In this document: piece by piece, positions 23,501-37,449 of the stretch
How positions within the stretch are numbered: the first letter of the stretch is position 1
How the letters are laid out: every line of letters starts with the position of its first letter
NCBI GenBank assembly: GCA_905182985.1
Contig: CAJJDN010000124.1
Coordinates: 248,001 to 312,000, forward strand
From: Paramecium sonneborni
Lineage: Eukaryota > Ciliophora > Oligohymenophorea > Peniculida > Parameciidae
DNA: 64,000 bases
Direction of reading: 5' to 3'
The notes under the pieces: generated by a model
Database searches by the model: none
What the model saw: the letters and a program-made list of their open reading frames with translations, nothing else
Told to the model about the DNA's origin: nothing
Translations under genes and position numbers: made by a program

Positions 23501-26500
23501 CATTAAATGATCGTTTTTAGAATGCATTGAAAAAAGTGGAATCATTTAATGAGAGAGAAGTATTATTCAAACAATAACCATCAGTTTATGAAGATTTGAA
23601 CTTATTAATAAAGGATTTTACAATATATTTTAATTTATGGACGAATGCAATAGAATTTGAGTATGATAGAAGTGATTGGTGTACAGGATCATTTTTAAAA
23701 TTGAATTTTACTGAAATAGATAATAAAGTTAGAACAAATTAAAGGAATGCGAATTTATTAATAAAGGCATTTTCAGATGCATAAGATGATGTAGCAGTTG
23801 AAGTTGCACGTAAATTAAAAGGTTAAATTGATGAATTTAAAGAGAGATTATGGTTAATTGAATTATTAACAACTGAGGCAATGAAAACTAAATTAAATAT
23901 GTGGAAGGATATATGGAAGATTGTAGGGATTGTAGATTAGGAGACAAATGATGATTTATCATTAGATGCTTTAGTATCTCATGGTTTAATGAATTATAGG
24001 AGTGATATAGAAGAAGTATCAAGAAGAGCTGAGAAGTAATGGTAAATAGAAAAGAATTTAAATTCAATTTAAGAGAAGTTAAAAGATTAGAAGGTGGAAA
24101 TGATTCCATATAAAAAAACAGGAACTTTTGTATTAAAATCATTAGAGGAAGTTGTTTAATGTTTTGATGATTAATTTAACATTTTATTGATGTTAAAAGC
24201 ATAACCTTAAATAAAAGCAGTTTTACATAAGGCATAAGCTTTGGAATAGAAAATAGTATTAATATAGGATTCATTAGATGGATGGATAAAATGTTAACGT
24301 GGTTGGATGTATTTGGAACCTATTTTTACATCAGATGATATTAAGAAGAAGATGCCATAAGAGACATTGAAGTTTTAAAAGGTTGATTCTCATTGGAGAA
24401 CAGTAATGGAATAATTTAGTAAGGAACCTAATCTTTGGGATGGAATAGAAAGTGATAAGATGAAAAATGAATTTGATTAAGATAATAAGGCATTAGATTA
24501 GATATAGAAATCTTTAAGTGAATATTTGGAAACAAAACGTAATTCATTTCCAAGATTTTATTTCTTATCAGATGAAGAATTATTAGAAATATTGGCTTAA
24601 ACGAAGGATCCAGAAACAGTATAGAAACATATTAATAAATGTTTTGAAGCAATTAATTTATTGGAATTTGTAAATGGATAAGAAGTGGTAGCAATGATAT
24701 CAGCAGAGAAAGAGAAAGTTCAATTTTCAAAAGGAATAAATGTGAATGAAGGTGAAAAGAAAGGAAATGTAGAAAAATGGTTATGTGAAATAGAATCAGT
24801 TATGATTGACACTTTAAGAAAGATAATGAAAGCATCACATTTAGATAATGATACAAAGAGAGTAGTTTGGGTAAGAAAATGGCCTGCATAAATAGTGTTA
24901 GCAGTTAATATGATAAGATGGACAAGAGGTAGTGAAGCTTCTATAAATGATAAAGAAAATTAATAAGGAGGATTATAAGGATATTTATAATAATTGATAA
25001 ATGAATTAAGAGATATTGTAGATTTAGTAAGATAGGATTTATCACCTTTGGAGAGATTAACATTAGGAGCTTTAGTGGTTTTGGATGTACATGCTAGAGA
25101 TGTTATAAGATAATTAGTAAAAATTGGTTGTAATGATATCAATAATTTTTAATGGATGGCTTAATTAAGATATTATTGGACAGAACAATTGATGAAATGT
25201 AATGTTAAAATGATTAATGCTGATTTACTTTATGGATATGAATATTTAGGTAATAGTATGAGATTGGTTATTACACCTTTAACTGATAGATGTTATCGTA
25301 CATTGATGGGAGCATTCCATTTACAATATGGAGGAGCACCCGAAGGTCCAGCAGGAACAGGTAAAACTGAAACTGTTAAGGATTTAGCTAAAGCATTAGC
25401 AGTTTAATGTGTTGTATTTAATTGTTCTGATGGTTTGAATTATTTAGCTATGAGTAAATTCTTTAAAGGTCTAGCAAGTTCAGGTGCTTGGTGTTGTTTT
25501 GATGAATTTAATCGTATTGATTTAGAAGTGCTATCTGTTATTGCTTAATAAGTTTTAACAATTTAGGATGCTATTAGATAAAAGAGACCAGAATTTGAAT
25601 TTGAAGGTACTTTGATTAAGTTGATACCTTCATGTGCTATTAATATCACAATGAATCCAGGTTATGCTGGTAGATCTGATTTACCTGATAATTTAAAAGC
25701 TCTATTTAGACCATGTGCTATGATGGTTCCAGATTATGCATTAATTTCAGAAATTTATTTAGCATCTGTTGGATTTCAAGATGCAAACAATTTAGCTCGT
25801 AAAATAGTTGCTTCTTTAAGATTATCATCTGAATAACTCTCTTCTTAAGATCATTATGATTTTGGTATGAGAGCCTTGAAAGCTATTTTAACAGCTGCAG
25901 GTAATTTAAAGAGAGTTATGAATGATATTGAGGATATTATATGTTTAAGAGCTTTAATGGATGTTAATATTCCCAAGTTTACAATAAATGATGTACCTCT
26001 ATTTAATTCAATTACTTCAGATCTATTTCCAGGAATCAAATTACCTGAATAAGATTATGGAGCATTAGAGACAGCATTAAAAAATACTTCTCAGGAGATC
26101 AATATTTAAGCTGAGAAAGGTTTTATCGAAAAATGTATTCAGTTATTTGATACAATAAATGTTAGACATGGTTTAATGATAGTAGGATAAGCATTTGCAG
26201 GTAAATCTAAAGTATTAGAATGTTTGGCTAAAGCTATGACATCATTAAATAAAGTACAATCATTTGTAAATGTTGCTGTGATTAAACTTAATCCAAAATC
26301 AATTACTTCAGATTAATTATATGGTAAATTGGATCCTGATACAAAATCATGGACTGATGGTGTTATAGCAATCATTATGAGATAGTGTGCATAAGATTCA
26401 GAAGTGGAAGAGAGAAAATGGGTTGTATTTGATGGTCCTGTTGATGCTGTTTGGATTGAAAATATGAATACTGTTTTAGATGATAATAAAAAATTATGTT

Positions 26501-29500
26501 TAACATCTGGTGAAATTATTAAAATGACTAATTGGATGACTATGATGTTTGAAGTAGAAGATTTAGCTGTTGCATCTCCTGCTACTGTTAGTAGATGTGG
26601 TATGGTCTTTTTAGAAACACAACAAATTGGATGGTATGCCTTAGTTAAATCATATATATAAACTATTCCTGAAAAATTCATTGAACATAGTTATTTAGAT
26701 GATCTACTTAGAGTTATCATTGATTGCAGTTAAGAATGGTTAAGGAAAAATGGTAAATTCCCTATCTACAAAAGTGAAATGACTCTAGTCAAAAATATGT
26801 TACTCATTCTCTAAACTTATTTATAAGAATGGACAGATATGGATGAAAAATCTTCTCAAAAATAGATTAATCATAATGAAATCAAAGATGTTGTCTCTAA
26901 AGCTATACTTTTCTCTTGTGTTTGGAGTTTTGGAGCAGCTATTGATGAAATTTGTAGGAAATAATTTAATTAATTCTTAATTAAATTAATCTCAGCTGAA
27001 GATGTACATGAAACTTTTAATTTACAATTACAATATAAGTTTACACCAGTTACAATCAATGCTAAATTACCTGATAAAGCTAATCTATTTGATATGGTCT
27101 ATGATAGAAACAAAAATAATTTTATTAGTTGGACTCAAACATAACCTCCCTTCATTATTCCAAAAGGATGTGATTATCATGATTTATTAATACCTACTAG
27201 TGATTCTATTAGAAACAATTATTTTTTGCATCTATGTGTAAAAAATAAGATACATCTTTTGGTATCTGGACCTACTGGTACTGGCAAAACATCTAATATT
27301 GTTAGTGAAATTAATAAAAACTATTTTAATTAAGAATATACAAATTTAATAACTGCTTTTTCAGGTTAAACATTAGTGAATTAAGTTCAAAAGACGATAG
27401 AAGCCAAAGTTAATTCAAGAAGAAGAAAAGGTTATTTTGGACCAGAGGAAGGAAAGAAGTATATAGTGATATTTATAGATGATTTGAATATGCCAGCTAA
27501 AGAGAAGTATGGAGCATAACCTCCAATAGAATTATTAAGGTAATGGATGGATACAGGAGGTTGGTATGATTTAGAAACTAAAGAACCAAAATATTTGTAG
27601 GGGATTACTTTTATTGCAAGTATGTTACCACCTACAGGAGGAAGAAATGTAGTAAGTATGAGATATTTAAGACATTATGTGTTATTGTATGTAGAACCTT
27701 TTGAAGGAGATTCATTATAAAGAATATTTTAGAATGTGTTGGAATGGTATTATGCAAGACAGACAAATTCATTTATGAAGTCTATAACAAATCTTAGAGA
27801 TTAAACAGTGAATGCTACTTTAGACATTTATTAATTGATTTAGACTTGTAAAGAACTTTTACCAACTCCGGCTAAATCTCATTATATTTATAATCTTCGA
27901 GACATTAGTAAAGTGTTCTAAGGTATTTCAAAAGGAATAATAAAATCATTTAGAGATGAGAATGATTTTATTAAATTATGGGCACATGAATGCCAACGAG
28001 TATTTTAGGATAGATTGATTAATGAAGATGATTAAGGAACTTTTGATAAGATTCTGAAGGAAACTATATTGAAACATTTCAAGAGAGATTGGAAACAATT
28101 AGTATAAATAGAGCCTCTTTTATGGGCTTCATTTGTTCCAACTCTATATCCTGATGATGATAGAACAAAGAGACCAATGACTGATATCTATTGTGAATTA
28201 ACAGATAGAGAGACATTGAAGAAGGTTTGTTAGGAATAATTGAATGAATATAATTCTTAATACACGAGTAATAGAATGGAATTAGTGTTATTTATGAATG
28301 CAATATAACATGTATTAAAGATAGTACGTGTTGTTAATACTACATTTGGTCATGCTCTATTGGTTGGTGTAGGAGGTTCAGGTAGAAAAAGTTTGGCTTA
28401 ATTGGCTTCATTCATAGCATTTCAAAATGAAACCTTATAGGTAGATTCAAGGAATTGGATAGAAGAATTGTAGAAGGTAATGAAAATGGGAGGAATAGAT
28501 TAGAAGGAATTTGTGTTTATGTATTCAGATACTTAGATTATTAAGGAATCAATGGTTGAAGATATTTGTAATATTTTGAATAATGGTGAGGTACCTAATT
28601 TATTCCCTCCAGAAGAAAAGAGTAAGATTATTGAAGAAATGAGTAGTTATACTTCTGGAACACCAAATGAAAAATATGGTTATTTTGTTAAGTAATGTAA
28701 GAAGAATTTACATCTTGTAATTTGTATGTCACCAGTAGGTGAAGCATTTAGAAGAAGATTACGTACTTTTCCTGCTTTAGTCAATTGTACAACTATTGAT
28801 TGGTTTTTACCATGGCCAGAAGAAGCACTTAGATCAACTGCAGATGCTGTATATACAAGAGATATGAATATAAGTGATAATAAATTGAGATAAGGATTAG
28901 TTGATATAGCAGTTGATATGTAATTGAGAGTATCAGATTTAACTAAAAGATATTATAATGAATTAAGAAGATATTATTATGTTACACCAACATCTTATTT
29001 GGAATTGCTAAATACATTTAAGAGACTCAAATCAGATAGAGATTAAAATATGTCTAAAATGATATCTCGTTATGAAGCAGGTGTTGATAAGATTATCATT
29101 ACAGAAAGTGAAGTAAGTAAAATGTAAAAGGAATTAGAGGATTTATAGCCTAAATTAGAATAAGCCACTAAAGATAATAGTATAATGTTGATTAATTTGT
29201 AAAAGAAATAAAAGGAAGCTGATGCAAGAAAGTAAGTTTGTCAATAAGAAGAAAAGGATTGTAATGTTTAAAGAGATGCAGCTAATGCTTTGAGAAATGA
29301 TTGTTAAAATGATCTTGATAAAGTGTTGCCAATTTTGGCTTAAGCTGCTGAAGCTTTAGAAAAGATTGATAAGAATGATATGGTTCAATTGAAATCATTC
29401 CCTAAGCCTCCTCCTTCTGCTGCTATTGTTATGGAAGGTTTATGTTACATTTTCTAGGAAGATCAAAATGTACCATGGAAACCAAAAGAACCTGGTTCTA

Positions 29501-32500
29501 TGGAAAAAGTGTAAGATTTTTGGGAGTATTCTAAAAAGAATCTATTGAATGATAAGTTGATAAAAAGAATTAAGGATTTTAGAGATGATTCTATTAGATA
29601 GATTCCTTAAGCTAAAATCAATAAATTAAAAGCTTTTTCATAAAATCCTTTGTTCTAAAAAGATAAAGTATTTAATGCATCTGTTGCAGCAGGTAATTTA
29701 AGTTTGTGGGTTCGTGCTGTTGTTGAAACCTATGATGCTTTGTTGGTTGTAGATCCAAAGAGATAATAATTATTAGAAGCAGAATCAAAGTTAAAAGAAG
29801 CTGAAGAAACTTTGAGAGTTAAACAAGAAGCCTTACAAGAAGTACTTGACACATTGGCAAAATTAGAAGCAGATTATAATAAAGCTAAATAGGAAAAAGA
29901 AGATTTAGAGGCTAAGGTTAATAAATGTAAGATCTAATTGAGTAGAGCAGAAAAATTAATAACTGAATTAGGAGGAGAGAAAGAGAGTTGGAAAAAGAAG
30001 GCTGCTGATTATAGAGTTGATTCTAAAACAATTGTTGGTGATTGTATATTATCCTCAGGAATTGTTGCATACTTAGGAGCATTCCCTATTGCTTATAGAG
30101 ATGATACAATCAAAATATGGTAAAATTTATTAGAGAAATTGCATATTGAATTTGATCCTGATTATTCATTACAAAAGATATTATGTGATCCAATTACCAT
30201 GGGATAATGGACAAATGTTTAAAAATTACCGAATGATTCATTCTCTATTGATAATGCTATCATCCTTAAAAATTCAACAAGATGGCCTTTAATGATTGAT
30301 CCTCAAACTTAAGCTAATACTTGGGTTAAACACATGGAATCTTCACAATTAGTTATTGTAAGACCCACACAATCATAAAATGTATTATCAAAGACCTTGG
30401 AAAGTGCTATATAATTTGGTTAGAGTGTTTTACTGGAAAATGTAGGTGAAACAATAGATGCTATTTTTGAATCTATTCTCTAATAAAAAATCATTAAATA
30501 GGGTTCAGCTTATAAATTGAAATTTGGAGATAAAATGATTGATTATTCTAGAGATTTTAAGTTTTACATGACCACAAAATTGGCTAGACCTCATTATCCA
30601 CCTGAAATTTGTGTTAAGGTTACAATGTTGAATTTCTAAGTTACTTAAGAAGGTTTAGAAGATTAGATGTTAAATATTGTTGTTAAGATTGAAGAACCTG
30701 CTAAAGATGAATAAAGATAAAGAAATATTAAGGAATTCTTTGAAAATAAGAATAAATAAAAGATGACAGAAGATAATATCTTATAATTATTATAAGAATC
30801 AAAAGGCAATCTTTTGGATGATGAAGTACTCATTGATACTTTGTAAAGATCTAAGGCTGAATCTATCACTATATAAGATAAGTTAAAGAAACAAGAAATT
30901 GATAGAGAATAATTTAATCAAATTCGTAATTTCTATAAGGAAGTAGCCAAGAGAGTTGCAAATTTATACTTTGTTGTTTTGGATCTTTCATTGATTGAAC
31001 CTACTTATTAATGGTCTTTAGAGTTTTATATAATACTTTTTGAAAGAGCTATAAGAGAATCAATTTAAGGAAAGGAAAACAGAAGCAAAAATATTATTGA
31101 TAAATTTTAGATATCTCTTTATGAGAGTATTTGTAGATCATTATTAGAGAAAGATAAATTAATATTTTCATTTTTAATGACGATGAAAGTTATGTAAAGT
31201 GAAGGTAAGATTACTCCATAAGAAATACGTTTTACTATGGTTGGTGGTACTTATACAGATCCAACATATTCTTAACCATAACCAGAATGGGTATCTAAAA
31301 AGATGTGGTGTTTAGTAACTGAAGCAGCAGATACTCTACCATATTTCAAAGGATTTCCAGAATCATTCTCTAAAAATCTAACTGATTGGCAAGAAATCTA
31401 TGATAATAGTGAACCATAAACTTAATAATTACCACAACCTTGGCATTCATAATTATCTGCCTTCCAAAAATTAATTGTTTTACGTATTATACGTCCTGAT
31501 AAATTTGCTAATGCTACTTAGAATCTAATTATTACAGAAATGGGTAAATAGTTTATGGATCCACCTCCATTTAATCTTGAATATGCTTACAAGGATGCAG
31601 ATGCTTACACTCCTTTAATCTTTATTTTATCTCCTGGTGCTGATCCTCGTCTAGAAATATCAGCATTAGCTGACCGTTTAGGATTTAGATAAAATTTCAT
31701 CACTCTCTCTTTAGGATAAGGTTAAGGTGAAATTGCTACTAATGCTATTAAAGGTGCTGTTAAAGATGGAAAATGGGTTCTATTATAAAATTGTCATCTT
31801 GCACCTTCTTTTATGCCTGAATTAGAAAGAATACATGAATAAGAAATCTGTGCTAAACCACCATAAGAGGTTAATTCTGATTTTAGAATTTGGTTGACTT
31901 CAATGCCTTCAAATGTATTCCCAGTTACTCTTTTAATGAGGGGAATTAAAATGACTTACGAACCACCAAGAGGTCTTAAAAATAATATGTTGAGAAACTT
32001 TTCATCTATTGATTCTAAAAATTTCGAATTATGTAAAAAACCAGTTGAATGGAAAAAATTATTTTTCGGATTAAATTTCTTCCATGCAGTGTGTCTAGAA
32101 CGTCGAAAATATGGACCACTTGGATGGAATATCCCATATGAATTTACATCAGCAGATCTTGCCATCTCTGTTTCTTAATTAAAAAATTTCCTTGATACTT
32201 TTGAAGACATACCCTGGGAAGCTCTTAATTATATGGTAGCTGAAGCTAATTATGGAGGTAGAGTTACAGATCCAAAAGATAGAAGATTAATTGCTATTCT
32301 TCTTAAACAATTCTACACAACTGATGTGTTACAAATTGACAAACATAAATTAAGTCCAAGTGGTATATATTATGTACCTCCAAATGGAGTATTGGAAGAT
32401 TACAAAGAATACATAAGAAATCTACCTTTGAATGATTAAACAGAAGTTTTTGGATTGCATGATAATGCAGAAATTTCTTCAGCAATAATTGAAACTAATT

Positions 32501-33478
32501 TTATAACATCTACTATATTATCATTATTGCCAAGATCAACTGGAGGTGGTGGTGCATCTGCAGAAGATCTAATAAAGGAAAAGTGTAAACAAATTTTATC
32601 TAAATTGCCTAAATAATTTAATGTATTTGAGGCAGCTCGTAAACATCCTGTTCAATATAATTAAAGTATGAATACAGTGTTGTAATAAGAGTTAATTAGA
32701 TTTAATAAATTGTTAGCAGCTGTTACATCATCACTTATAGATTTAGGTAAGGCAATTGATGGTTTAGTTGTAATGAGTGCAGATCTTGAATAAGTCTTTA
32801 ATAAAGTTTTTGATAATTAAGTACCAGATGTATGGCATAAAGTGGCTTATCCTTCACTTAAACCATTAGGATCCTGGATCAATGACTTTATTGATAGATT
32901 GAATTTTATGTAATTGTGGATAGATAATGGAGCTCCACCAACATTTTGGGTATCTGGATTTTTCTTTACTTAATCTTTTTTGACAGGAACTCTCTAAAAC
33001 TTTGCTAGAAAGGTAAAAAATGATATTAATTAAATCATAGTATTAAATTCCAATAGATACACTTTCATTTGAATTTATAGTGATTCCACCTTCATCATAA
33101 GAATATGATCTCACAAAACCTCCAGATGATGGTTGTTATGTTTATGGTTTGTTCCTTGATGGTGCTAGATGGGATGAAGAAAATAGATGTCTCAATGAAA
33201 GTTTACCAAAAATACTGCAATATAAGGTGCCTTATTTATGGTTATTACCAAGTGAAGAGAAAAAGGATTGGGAGGCTGATTTATCTGTAATTAATATAAT
33301 TTAAATATAGGTTTATGAATGTCCAGTTTATAAGACATCCAGAAGAGCTGGTACACTATCTACAACAGGTCACTCTACCAACTTTGTCATTTCTATATAT
33401 TTACCTATTTCACCTGATCATCATCCATATCATTGGGTCAAAAGAGGAGTAGCTATGTTATGCTAAACAGATGATTGA
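20510..33478 (+). CDS. Axonemal dynein heavy chain (single-headed inner-arm type), about 4,270 aa
   Basis: Exons sum to 12,813 nt. Introns near the 5' end (20538-20561, 20671-20695, 20787-20815, 21054-21079) and 3' end (33013-33040, 33287-33310) flank one uninterrupted exon, 21080-33012. The two 24-nt introns are in frame, so they rest on boundary consensus alone. Features: N-terminal tail/linker; AAA1 P-loop [11 protein letters not shown] at about residue 1578, followed by CFDEFNRI and [23 protein letters not shown]2 P-loop GQAFAGKS at about 1858; AAA3 GPTGTGKT at about 2219; AAA4 GVGGSGRKS at about 2585; a coiled-coil stalk (about nt 29.1-29.9 kb); AAA5/6; and the C-terminal [20 protein letters not shown] and RGVAMLCQTDD, typical of DNAH1/3/7/12-like ciliary dyneins. 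The motor acts in the axoneme. The exact arm identity is not settled. Confidence 0.95.
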
Positions 33479-33530
33479 TTCAATATTTTATAGTGTTAGG
33501 TATTAATATATTAATTTAAATTAATGACTT

Positions 33531-34064
33531 TCACTTATAAAATTTATATGGTTTTTGTTTTTGTATTTGATATCCAAAAGAAACTTTCTTCTCTGGGCTT
33601 TTTTAATTTATAATATTCACTGATTTAGATGATTTAGTTTTATGTGTAGTTTTTAAAATACTCTTTATTGTCTAATTATCTTAACCTCCTTATTGTATTC
33701 TTTATATCACTGTATTTTCTTCTTTTAAATCTATTTTTATTCTCGTTTATGTTAAAACTCTATTAATATTTTAAGTAACAATTTCCACAACTTCTATTAT
33801 TTTTACTTGCTCTAATTTTTCTTATTTAACTGTTATTTGTTCATTTCTTATTTTATCATCATAAATCTTATTATTTACATCAACATCTTCAAGAATATTT
33901 TCCAGTTAAGTTAGATCTTGAGTATCTTCAAGTAATTCAGAATGAATTAATGGTTTTTCTAAAAAACATTATCTATTAGGTGATATATTTAGTTGCTTTT
34001 TGATTATTGGGTAATATTGATCCTTATTATAACTAGATGATTAATTTATACAAACAGATCCCAT
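33531..34064 (-). CDS. Uncharacterised MGSVC-type acylated protein, 177 aa
   Basis: Frame from ATG 34064 to TGA 33531, no intron. It starts MGSVCINQSS, a possible N-myristoyl plus Cys-palmitoyl signal. The middle is acidic and helical (LLEDTQDLTQLENILEDV), and the C-terminus is basic, KSPEKKVSFGYQIQKQK. The KKVSFG element followed by aromatic residues resembles the RVxF motif that binds protein phosphatase 1, an inference from a very short match. It lies 48 bp downstream of the nucleostemin stop. A fused extension of that gene was considered, but the in-frame TGA at 34113 separates them. Confidence 0.5.
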
Positions 34065-34112
34065 ATGAACTAAGCTTTTATTTAATTTTTATGAAACAAA
34101 CAAATAAATAAG

Positions 34113-35471
34113 TCATTCTTATTCAATTTAATTAGGAGGAACAGTAAAATATTTAATCTTACCTTAGTTCCAATCCTATAAAACAATTCTAGCTGCACAT
34201 TCTAAATCTGGAATTCCACCTTTTTATAACTTTCCTCTTGCCAAAGCCACTTAACATAAAAATTCATTAACATTATTGAAAGTTTAAATCTTATACAGTA
34301 AGAGTAACTCATTTTTAGTAACCTTTTTTAAAATTTCTCCAATAGGTTCTCTTGGATCTTCAATTTATTCAATCTATATTAATTTATATATATATTACTT
34401 TAATAATATTTCTTAAAAGAGTACTATCCTTATTTTCAGAATCAAAAACAACACCTGGACAATCTATAATCTTCACTTAATTATCAATAACAACTTCTTA
34501 AAGTCCTTTTGTAAATCCTGGAGTAGAAGAAACAGCACAAGCCTTACTTCTTTTTAAACTATTAATAACAGAACTCTTTCCAACATTAGGATAACCAATA
34601 ACTCCAACTGTTACACTACTTTTAACTCCATCATTTTTTGAATAATTTTTTATTAATTCTAACAATTTATCAGCTCCAATTGCTTTAGATGAAGAAGTCA
34701 AATCATCAGCTAAATCTTATCTTTAAGATAACGTTTTCTTATATATGGATGCAGATGACAAATTTGATTATTATTATTAGGTATTAGCTTTAAAAAGAAC
34801 AGTTGCAAATTCTCTTCTTAAATGAGCTAACCATGCATCTGCATTTCCTGCTGGTACTAAATCTATTTTATTCAAAACTAATATTATCTTCTTTTCTCCT
34901 GGCATACCAACAATTTCTCTCTCTAAATGTTTACATCTACATGCCATAGGATCTCTAGCATCCAAAATTATTAAAATTATATCAGCAGCCTTTATATAAT
35001 CAACATTATTAAATTACTTCCACTACTTTTTTTACTTATGTTATATATTTCTTATGCTCCTTTGTTAATTAAGCTAAATTCTCTTATTAAATTTATTCTT
35101 CTTCAACTACTGGTGCTTTCGTTTCATATAAATTTGATTTGACTTCTGCCAAATTTAAATCTATTTCCTCTTTCTATTATAATTTTTATATTTTTTTCTC
35201 TTATTCTTCCTAATCCTTCTTTCTTTTCAAAGTTTCAATTACATTTTTCTTAAATGGATACATATTTGGAATTCCTATTTCTTTTGATGATGCTATAATA
35301 TAATTAATATTCAATAATACTTTTCTTTATTTATCCCAAAGCACTCATCTTTCTAGCTTCTTTTTTAAGCTTTTTATGATGTTATTTCACTTTCTTTTCT
35401 ATTTTATATTTCTTATTCAAAGCCAATCTCTTACTTGTACGACCTTTTGGTTTATTTGTAAACTTAGCCAT
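34113..35471 (-). CDS. GNL3: Nucleostemin/GNL3-type nucleolar GTPase, 425 aa
   Basis: Four exons (introns 35293-35320, 34990-35017, 34374-34398; 28, 28 and 25 nt) sum to 1,278 nt. The basic N-terminus (KYKIEKKVKQHHKKLKKEA, then GIPNMYPFKK) is the GNL3 N-domain. The GTPase motifs come in circularly permuted order: DARDPMACRCK, NKID in LVLNKIDLVP, then GYPNVGKSSVINSL (P-loop), SSTPGFTK, and DCPGVVF. The C-part holds KGGIPDLECAARIVLQDW and KIKYFTVPP, also family-typical. These proteins act in 60S subunit maturation in the nucleolus, like NOP16 at 19 kb. The start lies only 31 bp beyond the stop of NPL4 on the same strand. Confidence 0.9.
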
Positions 35472-35502
35472 TTATTAAAAATATTTTAATTTTTATATTA
35501 TC

Positions 35503-37398
35503 TCAAACACCTGTTGCATACATTTTAACAATATCCAGTAATTCTTTTGTTATTTCACATTCATTTGCTATAAACTAAGCTATATTTGCAGCACTCTAAA
35601 ATTTATAAAATAACTACATGAATGTCTATCAATTTGGTCAAATATAATAATAAATGAAAATCTGCAAATCGATGATGACTTGGTTTTTTTTAATGTTTAT
35701 GTAAGAATGTCTTAAGATCCTACTATTTAGCAATAACAGTTCTATTTTCAACAGGGAAATCATACAACTTTAAAATACTATAATTTGAATTTGGATTATA
35801 ACCATGTGCAACCTTAATGTATTTATATTAATTTTACATTCACTATAAAGAAATCTGGTTCAAATTCTTTAACAGATTTACCATTATAAACAAAAGAGGG
35901 TAACATATCAAATTCATCTTTAGCATCTCTAACCTATAAAACTTTTCTTCTTTCTGAATTCTTAAATATTCCATCATACTCCAACTATTATCCTTAATCA
36001 GAAACCATATAAACTTCTGGAACAACTTCATCAGGATTATCTTTTTTAGCTAAAATTAATTTATAGAATATTTTTACTTCTTAATACTACAGTTAAGAAT
36101 TTACTCACTAAACAACCTTCTGGATGTTTGACTGAATGAGCTTATTAATATTTTGCAGCTTATCTTAATTCTTCACTTGATAAAAAACAATCATGATTAA
36201 CATTTGTAAAAATCCATCCAATTTTTTCCATTCCTAAACTTATAGTTATCTCATCTGCATGTTTTTAAGCTGGATCCTCTATAAGATCAACATGACCAAA
36301 TGATCCTTTTTAAGGTGGTTCATAAATAGCTTCTACTATTGCTCTAACTCCATTTTAATAATTTGGATCTGCAGCATAATATCCATATAAAAATCCCATT
36401 CGTTATTCTGTTTTACCTTTACTTGTCCAATATTAAACTAAACTTGACATCTCTGGAATATTAAGGAATTCAACATAATCTACATGTCTATATGCTTATC
36501 TCTTTAATAGAATTGATGGTGGTAAACAATTATTACACATTGCCTTTGGATATGGAGCATGATTTTTACAATCTTTTTTAACTTTATATGATATCTATTA
36601 TTTATTATATATAAATTACCATTGTTGGAGGAAGACAATTATTACATCTTCCATTATCTGGATGTTAACCACGACACTTAAATTTCATATCATGCAAATA
36701 TTAATCAAATGAAAGATGTTTAGCTTCTATTTAACCTTCATCAATACAATGAGGACATTTTCCATTTGGTCCATGTTAACATAATATTTTATTCACTGTT
36801 TTTGTATTCTTCTTTTCTTATTCATATGGAGCACAATTCAAACAACGACCACCTTCTCCATGTTTACATTTATTAACTTCTGGTTTCTCTTATTGTTCTA
36901 TTTTACTTGATGATTAAGATAAACAATTTATGCATTTTGCTTAAGGGCCATGTTAACAAAATTAACTTAAAGCACTATCATTATTAGATATTTATTTTAT
37001 ACTGGTCTTTGTTTTCATGAATTTTATGATCTACTTATTAAAGTTATTATGTATTAGCTACTCTTCCCCATGCCGAATAAACTTTTGATTGCTCTGGTGT
37101 TTTTATTTATTATGGTTTTGATTGAACTTTCTTTAAGTCTACACATACACTAATAAAGATTCCATCTCTTAAAATATCTCATTATTAATTACTAAAATTT
37201 GGGTACGTTTTTCATTGGCAAAGTGGGTGATATTTTGGAAGTAAGTAACACTCCATCTAAAAATATTTATAATGATTCAGGAGGTTTATTCAATATTTAA
37301 CCAACTTTATTTAGGAACTCTTAAAATGATTAAGTAGAGAGAATAGACATTCTATTTAAACCACTCTCTGATTTTAACATCACAATTATTTCTGACAT
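35503..37398 (-). CDS. NPL4: NPL4, p97/Cdc48 ubiquitin cofactor, 580 aa, with extra zinc knuckles
   Basis: Seven exons (introns 37168-37192, 37007-37034, 36595-36619, 36050-36077, 35813-35837, 35596-35617) sum to 1,743 nt. Order: N-terminal ubiquitin-like domain (SEIIVMLKSESGLNRM); a zinc-knuckle region with repeated C-x-H...C-x2-C units (CQHGPQAKCINC, CKHGEGGRCLNC, CQHGPNGKCPHC, CRGQHPDNGRCNNC); the conserved NPL4 zinc finger CKNHAPYPKAMCNNC; then the MPN-like NPL4 domain with YRHVDYVEFLN, MGFLYGYYA, RAIVEAIYEPPQ and KIGWIFTN. NPL4 pairs with Ufd1 to bring ubiquitinated proteins to p97 for unfolding. The fungal and animal proteins I know have fewer such knuckles. The UBL exons were found by splicing upstream of an internal ATG. 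Confidence 0.9.
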
Positions 37399-37449
37399 TT
37401 AAGCTTATTATATATTAATTAAAATAATCTCACATTAGGATAATTATTT

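Noticed and set aside
35843..36031. Minus-strand ORF MKLFQKFIWFLIK... within the NPL4 region
   Set aside because: It is a shifted frame of NPL4; the NPL4 frame carries the conserved residues.
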